Shown here in pieces: positions 1-5,901 of a DNA stretch of 7,679 bases (positions are counted from its first letter, which is position 1; each line of letters begins with the position of its first letter). Under the pieces are notes generated by a model. It was not told where the DNA came from, searched no databases, and saw only the letters and a program-made list of their open reading frames with translations. The translations under genes were made by a program, and so were the position numbers. The stretch covers positions 1 through 7,679 of the forward strand of contig JAFGSL010000456.1 in the NCBI GenBank assembly GCA_016934645.1, written 5' to 3'. The stretch is from Anaerolineae bacterium (GTDB lineage: Bacteria; Chloroflexota; Anaerolineae; B4-G1; SLSP01).

Positions 1-18
1 TCCGCCGGGAGGCGTGAT

Positions 19-423
19 ATGGGCCGTTATCAGGAGATCGAACACACCGCCGACCTGGCCTTGCATCTGTGGGCCACGGATCTGCCCGATCTGTTTGCGA
101 CGGCAGCGCAGGGGATGCTCTCGCTGTTCGTAGAAGTCGATGACGCCGCGCCGGTGGAGACAGCGGAGTTAACCCTGACGGCGCTCGACGTGGAGACGTT
201 GCTGATTGACTGGCTCAACGAACTGCTCTACTTCGTGGAAGTGCAGGGCATCGCCTTCACCATGTTCGAGTTTACCGAACTGACGCTCACGGCATTGGCC
301 GCAACTCTGCGCGGTGGCCCGGTGTGGACGTACACCGGCTACGTCAAAGCGGCGACGTTCCACGATTTGAGTGTGCTGGCTACACCGGCGGGTTACGAAA
401 CGGAGATTGTTTTCGATACGTGA
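19..423 (+). CDS. Archease, RtcB-activating protein
   Basis: Small cytoplasmic protein of the archease family, the cofactor that speeds guanylylation and multiple turnover of the RNA ligase RtcB and can broaden its NTP use. The 134 residues match the usual family length of about 140. Seen in the sequence: the N-terminal signature EHTADLALHL (residues 8-17, with Asp12 in the metal-binding HTAD motif), the central LLIDWLNELLYF segment (61-72), the VKAATFHDLSV stretch (109-119) and the C-terminal EIVFDT, whose Asp133 corresponds to the conserved C-terminal metal ligand. The start is supported by GGGAGG at 7-12, six bases before the ATG; the frame is open to the window edge, but this Shine-Dalgarno fixes the start well. 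The next gene on the same strand is rtcB, the expected functional partner, 121 bases after the stop. Confidence 0.95.
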   Translation: MGRYQEIEHTADLALHLWATDLPDLFATAAQGMLSLFVEVDDAAPVETAELTLTALDVETLLIDWLNELLYFVEVQGIAFTMFEFTELTLTALAATLRGGPVWTYTGYVKAATFHDLSVLATPAGYETEIVFDT

Positions 424-444
424 AGAGTATCTTCTCCGAAAGCT

Positions 445-486
445 GGGGTGGGGGTTTGGGGGTGGGTGCGCCCGCCCCCAAACCCT
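445..486 (+). repeat. G-rich hairpin / G-quadruplex-capable element between archease and rtcB
   Basis: Two alternative structures share this stretch. Bases 452-466 pair with 471-485 in a 15-bp stem (one G·U wobble, tetraloop TGCG), extendable by a G·U pair at 451/486. The same strand has four G-runs, at 445-448, 450-454, 458-462 and 464-466, separated by loops of 1, 3 and 1 bases, a textbook G-quadruplex motif. There is no T-tract after the hairpin, so it is not a canonical terminator. It lies about 50 bases upstream of the rtcB ribosome binding site. It may be a dispersed GC-rich palindromic repeat, an mRNA stability or attenuation element, or both. Confidence 0.75.
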
Positions 487-534
487 ACTCTCCCTCCTCT
501 GGTGGGGATGACACCTGCTTTCCAGGACAATGAT

Positions 535-540
535 GAGGTG
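535..540 (+). promoter_or_regulatory. Ribosome binding site favouring the rtcB start at 545
   Basis: GAGGTG ends four bases before the ATG at 545. In-frame ATGs at 530 and 533 are alternatives; AGGA at 524-527 could serve the one at 533. The 545 start is preferred because the resulting active-site numbering falls within two or three residues of the Pyrococcus horikoshii enzyme. Confidence 0.6.
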
Positions 541-544
541 CGAG

Positions 545-1996
545 ATGGTACAGAAAAACGATTTTGAACAGATTAACAATTACGTGTGGGAACTACCGGC
601 GGCTTACGATGGCCGGATGCGCGTCCCGGCGCGCATCTATGGCAACGAAGAAATCTTCGAGGCGGCGTTCCGTGATAGCTCCGTGACGCAGTTGATGAAC
701 GTGGCGATGCTGCCGGGCATCGTCAAGTACGCTATGGCGATGCCGGACGTGCATCAAGGCTACGGTTTCCCCATTGGAGGTGTAGCTGCGTTCCGTTACG
801 ATGATGGGATCATTTCCCCCGGCGGTGTGGGATACGACATCAACTGCGGGGTGCGGATGCTGGCCTCACAGATTGACTACCCGGCGTTGGAGCCGTACCT
901 CAAGGACCTCATCGCCGCAATCGACCGCCACTGCCCGAGCGGGGTGGGGGGCAAAGGTGCGGTACAACTGTCCGATAAGGAACTGGACGACGTGCTAGAG
1001 CGTGGCGTGGAGTGGGCGCTCTCCAAGGGGTACGCGCAACGCGACGACCTGGAACGCACCGAGAGCCGGGGTCGCATCGCGGGCGCGCAGGCCGGGATGG
1101 TCCCGCCGCGCGCCAGAGAGCGCGGGCGCCCGCAGATGGGGTCGCTCGGCGCGGGCAATCACTTCCTCGAAATCGACGTGGTGGATGAAATCTACGACGC
1201 CGAGGCCGCCGACGTGATGGGGCTTTCGCGCGACCGCATCGTCGTGCAGATTCACTGTGGCTCGCGCGGCCTGGGTCACGAAGTGTGCGGGCAATACATT
1301 CGCACGTTGCAGGACGCGCCTCGACGGTATGGCATCGAGATTGCCGACCGCGAACTGGTGGCCGCGCCGGTCGATTCACCGGAAGGCCGCGATTATCTGG
1401 CGGCGATGTCTGCGGCGGCGAACTACGCCTTCGCCAACCGGCAAGTTCTGGCGCATTTCGTGCGCAAGGCGTTCGAGCAGGTGATGGCCGGTAAAGTCAA
1501 GAACTGGCAATTGCACCAGGTTTACGACGTCACGCACAACATCGCCAAGATCGAGGAACATCAAGTCGGTTCGCAGCGGATGCGCTTGATCGTGCATCGC
1601 AAGGGTGCAACGCGCGCGTTCCCGCCGCGTCATCCCGAGTTGCCTGCCGTATACCGTGACGTCGGGCAACCGGTGCTCGTTCCCGGCTCGATGGGGACGG
1701 CGTCCTACGTCCTCGTGGGAACGGAGACGGCGATGGACGAGACCTTCGGCTCCACCTGTCACGGCGCGGGGAGGACGATGAGCCGCAACGCCGCGCTCAA
1801 GCAGGCGCGCGGCGAGCAGGTCCGCGCCGAACTCTCACAGCAGGGTATCGTCGTGCGCACCGGCAGCCTGAAGGGGCTGGCGGAAGAAGCGCCGTATGCC
1901 TACAAGGATGTAAGCGTCGTCGTGGATTCGGTGGATGGCGCTGGTCTGGCGCGGAAAGTGGCGCGTGTGCGCCCGGTGGCAGTGATTAAAGGATGA
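545..1996 (+). CDS. rtcB: RNA-splicing ligase RtcB (GTP-dependent 3'-phosphate RNA ligase)
   Basis: RtcB joins RNA 2',3'-cyclic phosphate or 3'-phosphate ends to 5'-OH ends using GTP and Mn2+; in bacteria it repairs or heals cleaved RNA. From the ATG at 545 the protein is 483 residues, the usual family length. Signature blocks in order: MPDVHQGYGFPIGGVAAF (66-83), GGVGYDINCGVR (93-104, metal ligands Asp98 and Cys101), GSLGAGNHFLEID (199-211, His206), QIHCGSRGLGHE (235-246, His237), THNIAKIEEH (330-339, His331), VHRKGATRAFPP (350-361), LVPGSMGTASYVLVG (378-392) and STCHGAGRTMSR (403-414), where His406 is the guanylylated histidine. All metal and catalytic residues known from the P. horikoshii enzyme are present at near-identical positions, so the enzyme should be active. 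It follows archease on the same strand, probably as one transcript, and is closed by a terminator at 2106-2133. A start at 530 or 533 would add four or five residues. Confidence 0.97.
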   Translation: MVQKNDFEQINNYVWELPAAYDGRMRVPARIYGNEEIFEAAFRDSSVTQLMNVAMLPGIVKYAMAMPDVHQGYGFPIGGVAAFRYDDGIISPGGVGYDINCGVRMLASQIDYPALEPYLKDLIAAIDRHCPSGVGGKGAVQLSDKELDDVLERGVEWALSKGYAQRDDLERTESRGRIAGAQAGMVPPRARERGRPQMGSLGAGNHFLEIDVVDEIYDAEAADVMGLSRDRIVVQIHCGSRGLGHEVCGQYIRTLQDAPRRYGIEIADRELVAAPVDSPEGRDYLAAMSAAANYAFANRQVLAHFVRKAFEQVMAGKVKNWQLHQVYDVTHNIAKIEEHQVGSQRMRLIVHRKGATRAFPPRHPELPAVYRDVGQPVLVPGSMGTASYVLVGTETAMDETFGSTCHGAGRTMSRNAALKQARGEQVRAELSQQGIVVRTGSLKGLAEEAPYAYKDVSVVVDSVDGAGLARKVARVRPVAVIKG

Positions 1997-2012
1997 GGTA
2001 GTCTTTTTATTA

Positions 2013-2086
2013 TCAGCAGATGAAGCAGATTTAGCGGATTTCTATTTGTCAGTTCAAAAATCTGCTTAATCTGCTCAATCTGCTGA
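2013..2086. repeat. Imperfect inverted repeat built of 9-bp units
   Basis: The left arm 2013-2041 and right arm 2058-2086 are inverted copies: 25 of 29 positions are Watson-Crick, one more is G·U, around a 16-base loop. Each arm is three tandem 9-bp units, consensus AGCAGATTN on the left (2015, 2024, 2033) and AATCTGCTN on the right (2059, 2068, 2077). It is not followed by a T-run on either strand, so it does not read as a terminator. The 19 bases at 2068-2086 recur exactly, in inverted orientation, at 4978-4996. Confidence 0.85.
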
Positions 2087-2105
2087 CCGAATTTGATTAT
2101 TCTGG

Positions 2106-2133
2106 CCCGGCCTCCGTATGGCCGGGTTTATTT
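2106..2133 (+). terminator. Intrinsic terminator of rtcB
   Basis: CCCGGCC (2106-2112) and GGCCGGG (2120-2126) form a perfect 7-bp GC stem with a 7-base loop, followed directly by TTTATTT. The direction fits termination of the archease-rtcB transcript. The T-tract overlaps the stop codon of the convergent aminotransferase. On the opposite strand the same hairpin lacks a U-tract, so it would terminate the aminotransferase less well. Confidence 0.75.
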
Positions 2134-3354
2134 GTGCTTCAGTTCGTCTTTGAGCACCATTCCCAGACGGCGAATCCCTTCAACGATCATTTCCGGCACA
2201 GCGTTGGAAAAGTTCAAGCGCATTGCATTGTGTCCGCCGTCTTCGTGGGGGTAGAAGTTGATCCCCGGTACGTAGGCCACTTTGTTTTCCAGCGCGCGCG
2301 GCAACAGGGCCAGCGTGTCGATGTTCTCCGGCGCACGCGCCCAGAGGAAGAGGCCGCCTTGTGGTTGCGTCCAACTGGACCCGTCGGGCCAGAATTCTGT
2401 GAGGGCGTCGAGCATCACGTCGCGGCGTTCCTTATAAACCTGGCGGAGTTTGCGCACGTGGGCCTTCAGAATGCCGCGTTGTGACACGTCATTAGCAATC
2501 ATTTGGTCGAAAGTGCTGCTGTGTAGGTCGGCGCCCTGCTTAGCCTGTACCAACCGGTGGGTGATCTCCGCCGGGGCGACGCTCCATCCGATGCGCAGAC
2601 CCGGTGTCAGTGTCTTGGAGAATGTGCCCAGATAGATAGTGCGCTCTGGCGCCAGGGCCGCGATGGGAATGATATCCTCGCCGGTGTAGCGCAATGCGCC
2701 ATAGGGATCATCCTCGACAATGAGGAGATCGTATTTACGGGCGATCTCCACGAGCAGACGGCGGCGATCTTCGGGCAGCGTGGTGCCGGCTGGGTTATGG
2801 AAATTGGGCAGGATGTAGATGTATCGCACAGGCGTCTTCTTGATGGCGTCTTCCAACAATTCTACCTGCATACCGTTGTCGTCCAACGGAATGGTGACGA
2901 ATTCGGCTTCGTAGGCGCGCCATGCCTGGATAGCACCCAGATAGGTCGGGTTGCCAGTCACCACGCAACTGCCGGGGTCGATGAAGATTTTGCCAACCAG
3001 GTCGAGGGCTTGCTGTGAACCGGTGGTGATGAGGATGTTGTCGGGGCTGTGTTGGATGCCGTATTTCGCCATCGAATCAGCGATGAACTCGCGCAAGGGC
3101 CGGTATCCCTCGGTCGTGCTGTATTGCAGCGATTGTTTGGGGGCTTCTCGCAGCAGGTAATCGCACGCTTCTTCGATCTCACGCACCGGGAATAGCTCTG
3201 GAGCCGGCATACCGCCGCCGAACGAAATGACATCGGGTTGTTGGGTGATTTTGAGCAGTTCGCGGATGGCGGAGCTTTTCATCTTTTGCGCGCTTTTAGA
3301 CAAAAAACGCTCCCAGTCAACGTGGGTGGTTGCCGAATTGGCATAAACGGTCAT
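2128..3354 (-). CDS. PLP-dependent class I/II aminotransferase, LysN / 2-aminoadipate transaminase-like
   Basis: A fold-type I, PLP-dependent aminotransferase of 408 residues, cytoplasmic, of the group containing Thermus LysN and the aminotransferase domain of MocR regulators. Visible motifs: SAIRELLKITQQPDVISFGGGMPAPELFP (28-56), SLQYSTTEGYRPLREFI (75-91), ITTGSQQALDL (109-119), PNFHNPAGTTL (183-193, Asn187), VEDDPYGALRY (213-223), GTFSKTLTPGLRIGW (243-257, with Lys247 as Schiff-base lysine and Arg254 for the phosphate) and MRLNFSN (378-384, Arg379 for the substrate carboxylate). Ser28 and Arg31 align, from memory, with Ser20 and Arg23 of Thermus LysN, which recognise acidic substrates; this hints at 2-aminoadipate, glutamate or broad substrates but does not prove a lysine role. 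There is no N-terminal GntR DNA-binding domain, so it is an enzyme rather than a MocR regulator. The start has a perfect Shine-Dalgarno (GAGGAGGT, 3359-3366). No amino-acid biosynthesis gene lies beside it. Confidence 0.93.
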   Translation of the reverse strand: MTVYANSATTHVDWERFLSKSAQKMKSSAIRELLKITQQPDVISFGGGMPAPELFPVREIEEACDYLLREAPKQSLQYSTTEGYRPLREFIADSMAKYGIQHSPDNILITTGSQQALDLVGKIFIDPGSCVVTGNPTYLGAIQAWRAYEAEFVTIPLDDNGMQVELLEDAIKKTPVRYIYILPNFHNPAGTTLPEDRRRLLVEIARKYDLLIVEDDPYGALRYTGEDIIPIAALAPERTIYLGTFSKTLTPGLRIGWSVAPAEITHRLVQAKQGADLHSSTFDQMIANDVSQRGILKAHVRKLRQVYKERRDVMLDALTEFWPDGSSWTQPQGGLFLWARAPENIDTLALLPRALENKVAYVPGINFYPHEDGGHNAMRLNFSNAVPEMIVEGIRRLGMVLKDELKHK

Positions 3355-3398
3355 AACTACCTCCTCAATAGTCTTGTAGTCCTCAGTCGGGTAGTCTC

Positions 3399-3427
3399 AT
3401 TGTATGTCATAGGCAAGTTGTGGTCAA
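3399..3427 (-). promoter_or_regulatory. Sigma70-type promoter of the aminotransferase gene
   Basis: On the - strand, TTGACC (complement of 3422-3427) and TACAAT (complement of 3399-3404) are separated by exactly 17 bases, five of six consensus matches in each box. Transcription would start roughly 35-40 bases upstream of the ATG at 3354 and include the strong ribosome binding site at 3359-3366. Confidence 0.7.
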
Positions 3428-3491
3428 ACGTTATCTGTGCTGGAATGACGTGACTTTCTTCAGGAAAGGCTACAAAAGCCTCAGTCTCCAC

Positions 3492-3519
3492 TTGCTCTGC
3501 TTGTTGCCTATGTTAAAAT
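3492..3519 (+). promoter_or_regulatory. Candidate promoter of the sugar-phosphate transferase gene
   Basis: TTGCTC (3492-3497) and TAAAAT (3514-3519) are separated by 16 bases, 45 bases upstream of the ATG at 3565. The -35 box is moderate and the -10 good. It would drive the rightward cluster divergently from the aminotransferase promoter. Confidence 0.45.
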
Positions 3520-3564
3520 GATATTGGTTGATGGCAATACTAATGCAAATGTGAGGTCGGAAGG

Positions 3565-4977
3565 ATGAAAGCAGAACGCGCCAACCGCGTTTTTATCGCT
3601 TATTTAGTGTTGATGGATGTGGCTATGGCCGCTCTGGCTTTTGGGCTGGCTTACATCTTGCGCACGGTGTTGCCGTTCCCCGACCCGGCAGAGTCGATGC
3701 CCAACTTCACCGAATATATCCCAATGCTGCTTATCCACGTTTTCTCGGTGTTGGTGGTGTTTCTCTCCTTCCGGCTCTATACCCTGCGACGCAGTTCGCG
3801 GGTCGATGAGTTCTACGCCATTGTGGGGGCGACGATTGTCGGGACACTGATGGGGGTGGCGCTGGCCTCGTTGAGTCTGCGTGATTTTGTGGTAGGCCGG
3901 GATTATTCCCGCGCGATGGTGCTGTATGCCTGGTTCCTTTCGCTTTTGCTGATGACGGTGGGGCGATTGTTCAATAGTTGGCTACGCCAATACCTGATTC
4001 GTCATGGGTGGGGAAGACGACAGGTGTTGATCGTGGGGACAGGGGATATCGCGCGCATGATCTTGCAGAAGATTATGTGGACGCCCGAATTGGGTTACGA
4101 TGTTGTGGGTGTGGTCAGTTTCCATGAGACGAACCAAACGACGTTGCTAGAAGTTCCCATTGTGGGCGCGGCCGATAACCTGGGGCAAATCATTGATGCG
4201 CAGCAGGCCGACGAGGTGGTCATCGCACTGCCGGAAGAGACGTCGCATCACGACATTCTGTGGTTGATCTCCGAGTGCGAGCGGGGTCGGGTGACGATTC
4301 GCGTGTATCCCGACCTGTTCCAGATCATGGCTGGACCGGTCAGCATCGGCGAGATGGGCGGTCTCCCGATTCTTACGGTCCGCGACATTGCGCTCACCGG
4401 TTGGCGGCGCGTCGCCAAGCGGTTGATGGACGTGGCCGGCGCGGTGGTGGCCCTGGTGCTGCTTTCACCGTTGATGTTGTTGACGGCGATCCTGATCAAG
4501 CTAGAATCGCCCGGACCGGTCTTCTTCGTGCAGGAGCGCATGGGCCTGGACGCCAAGCCGTTCCCAATTCTCAAGTTCCGTTCGATGCGCGCTGATGCGG
4601 AGAAGTTTGGCACCTGGACCGCCGAAAACGATCCGCGCCGCACGAAAATCGGCGGGCTGTTGCGCAAGACGAACATCGACGAGTTCCCACAGTTCATCAA
4701 CATCCTTTTGGGTGACATGAGCCTGGTCGGCCCGCGCCCGGAACAGCCCTACTACGTGGAACAGTTCCGGCGCAGCATCCCGCGCTATATGGACCGGCAC
4801 CGTGAAAAGGCCGGACTGACCGGTTGGGCGCAAGTTAACGGTTACCGGCAGGATACGTCGATTATCGAGCGGACGAAGTACGACCTGTGGTATATCGAAA
4901 ACTGGTCGCTGTTATTGGACGTCAAAATCATCATTCGCACCGTCCTGCAATTTTTCCACTCACCCAATGCGTATTAG
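3565..4977 (+). CDS. Polyprenyl-phosphate sugar-1-phosphate transferase (initiating glycosyltransferase for surface polysaccharide)
   Basis: Integral membrane enzyme that transfers a sugar-1-phosphate from a UDP-sugar to undecaprenyl phosphate, the first step of exopolysaccharide, capsule or O-glycan assembly. The 470 residues show the full WbaP-like layout: four N-terminal membrane helices (about 11-37, 51-72, 83-104, 117-139); a CoA-binding-like Rossmann domain (RQVLIVGTGDIARM, 152-165); a fifth hydrophobic segment (about 285-313); then the bacterial sugar transferase domain. That domain has SPGPVFFVQERMG (315-327), LKFRSM (336-341), the catalytic Asp372-Glu373 pair in NIDEFPQFINIL, GDMSLVGPRPE (383-393) and KAGLTGWAQVNGYRQDT (415-431). 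GAGGT at 3553-3557 lies seven bases before the ATG. It is the first of three + strand genes tied to the cell surface. The sugar specificity (glucose, galactose or an amino sugar) cannot be read from the sequence. Confidence 0.95.
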   Translation: MKAERANRVFIAYLVLMDVAMAALAFGLAYILRTVLPFPDPAESMPNFTEYIPMLLIHVFSVLVVFLSFRLYTLRRSSRVDEFYAIVGATIVGTLMGVALASLSLRDFVVGRDYSRAMVLYAWFLSLLLMTVGRLFNSWLRQYLIRHGWGRRQVLIVGTGDIARMILQKIMWTPELGYDVVGVVSFHETNQTTLLEVPIVGAADNLGQIIDAQQADEVVIALPEETSHHDILWLISECERGRVTIRVYPDLFQIMAGPVSIGEMGGLPILTVRDIALTGWRRVAKRLMDVAGAVVALVLLSPLMLLTAILIKLESPGPVFFVQERMGLDAKPFPILKFRSMRADAEKFGTWTAENDPRRTKIGGLLRKTNIDEFPQFINILLGDMSLVGPRPEQPYYVEQFRRSIPRYMDRHREKAGLTGWAQVNGYRQDTSIIERTKYDLWYIENWSLLLDVKIIIRTVLQFFHSPNAY

Positions 4978-4997
4978 TCAGCAGATTGAGCAGATTG
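4978..4997 (+). repeat. Second copy of the 9-bp-unit repeat
   Basis: Two exact tandem units AGCAGATTG (4980-4988 and 4989-4997), preceded by TC, start immediately after the transferase stop codon. Bases 4978-4996 are the exact reverse complement of 2068-2086. This marks a dispersed repeat family rather than a chance string. Confidence 0.85.
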
Positions 4998-5001
4998 TTT
5001 T

Positions 5002-5057
5002 CGACTTTGGACTCTGGACTTTCGACTTTGAACTTCGGACTAACGACTTATGACTGA
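5002..5057 (+). repeat. Degenerate 7-bp-period tandem repeat running into a start codon
   Basis: Eight consecutive heptamers in register, consensus SGACTTT: CGACTTT, GGACTCT, GGACTTT, CGACTTT, GAACTTC, GGACTAA, CGACTTA, TGACTGA. The array fills the gap between the transferase and methyltransferase genes. The ATG at 5050-5052 straddles the seventh and eighth units, so the gene's start codon is made by the repeat. No Shine-Dalgarno lies within it. Confidence 0.85.
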
Positions 5058-5853
5058 CAAACTGTCTTCCGGCGTCATTCCTTCGACTTTGTACACCGAG
5101 CATTACTTTCTGGGAGTGTGTGAGGGCTACCAGGAGTTTTTGTCAAGCGAGGGGGCGTATCTCTCACAACGCCTTACTGAGGCGCTGGCCGTGGCAGGGA
5201 TCACACCGGACATGGCGGTGCTGGATGTGGGGTGTGGACGCGGCGAGATGTTGCGTCACACCACCCGTTTGGGTGCGCGCGCATTCGGCATCGATTATGC
5301 TGAGGCTGCCGTGCGTCTCTCCAGGCGGATTTCGGCTGAAGTTGTCGGTCAAGGCAGAGAGGCATCCGTGTATCAGGCATCGGCGTTGTATTTGCCCTTC
5401 GAGGCGGAGATATTCGACCGTGTGTTGATGTTTGACATTGTAGAGCACCTCTATCCGCAGGAGCTGACGTTAGCGTTGGCCGAGGCGCGGCGTGTGTTGA
5501 AGCCGGGTGGGCGGATCGTCGTTCACACGGCGCCGAATGTCTGGTATGACCGTTACGCCTATCCTGTCGTGCGTCTGGTACGTGTGTTGATGGGGCAGGG
5601 GGCACGTTATCCCAAAAATCCGCGTGCGATCATCCCTGAAAATGTTCACGTTCACGTTAACGAACAATCGATGTTCAGCCTGGGACAGAATTTGCGCCGG
5701 AGCGGATTTCGCGAGGTGAAATCGTGGTTGAGCACGCCGCCGCAGTTCCGGCAAGAAAACGTCATTTTCCGGCTGGCGCGTTGGGTGTTGTTCACCGTGC
5801 CGCCGTTCAGTTGGTTTTTCGAGCGTGAAGTCTTCGCCGTGGGGGAGAAGTGA
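5050..5853 (+). CDS. Class I SAM-dependent methyltransferase (Methyltransf_11-like)
   Basis: A 267-residue soluble methyltransferase with a complete Rossmann-type SAM-binding core: motif I VLDVGCGRGEML (57-68), the acidic ribose-binding residue Asp82 in FGIDYAEAAV (79-88), SALYLPFEAEIFDRVLMFDIVEHL (111-134, equivalent to motifs II and III) and EARRVLKPGGRIVVHTAPN (145-163). The C-terminal part, with IPENVHVHVNEQS (195-207) and a hydrophobic stretch near 242-256, probably forms the substrate lid; the substrate is not identifiable. Its place between a glycan-initiating transferase and a sortase suggests a sugar, polyprenyl or envelope target, which is inference only. The ATG has no ribosome binding site and lies in a tandem repeat. 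A TTG at 5089, just before the conserved-looking YTEHYFLGVCEGYQEF, is an alternative start but also lacks a good Shine-Dalgarno. The stop is 48 bases before the sortase start, consistent with one operon. Confidence 0.88.
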   Translation: MTDKLSSGVIPSTLYTEHYFLGVCEGYQEFLSSEGAYLSQRLTEALAVAGITPDMAVLDVGCGRGEMLRHTTRLGARAFGIDYAEAAVRLSRRISAEVVGQGREASVYQASALYLPFEAEIFDRVLMFDIVEHLYPQELTLALAEARRVLKPGGRIVVHTAPNVWYDRYAYPVVRLVRVLMGQGARYPKNPRAIIPENVHVHVNEQSMFSLGQNLRRSGFREVKSWLSTPPQFRQENVIFRLARWVLFTVPPFSWFFEREVFAVGEK

Positions 5854-5901
5854 AAGCCCTTACTGGGTTTGCGAGTATAAAAACTTTATCGTGGGGAAAA
5901 A

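Noticed and set aside
877..1379. Long open frames on the - strand inside rtcB
   Set aside because: They are Arg/Pro-rich shadow frames of a high-GC gene with no recognisable domain; rtcB is unambiguous on the other strand.
2015..2085. CRISPR-like array from the regular repeats
   Set aside because: The units are 9 bp with no spacers and occur as an inverted pair; no cas genes are nearby.
2013..2086. Inverted repeat as a terminator for rtcB or the aminotransferase
   Set aside because: No T-tract follows the stem on either strand; the short GC hairpin at 2106-2126 with TTTATTT is the better terminator.
5854..5881. Small hairpin (AAGCCC/GGGTTT) and TATAAA as a terminator or promoter between methyltransferase and sortase genes
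   Set aside because: The stem is only six pairs with a wobble and no T-tract after it, and TATAAA has no -35 box at a proper distance.
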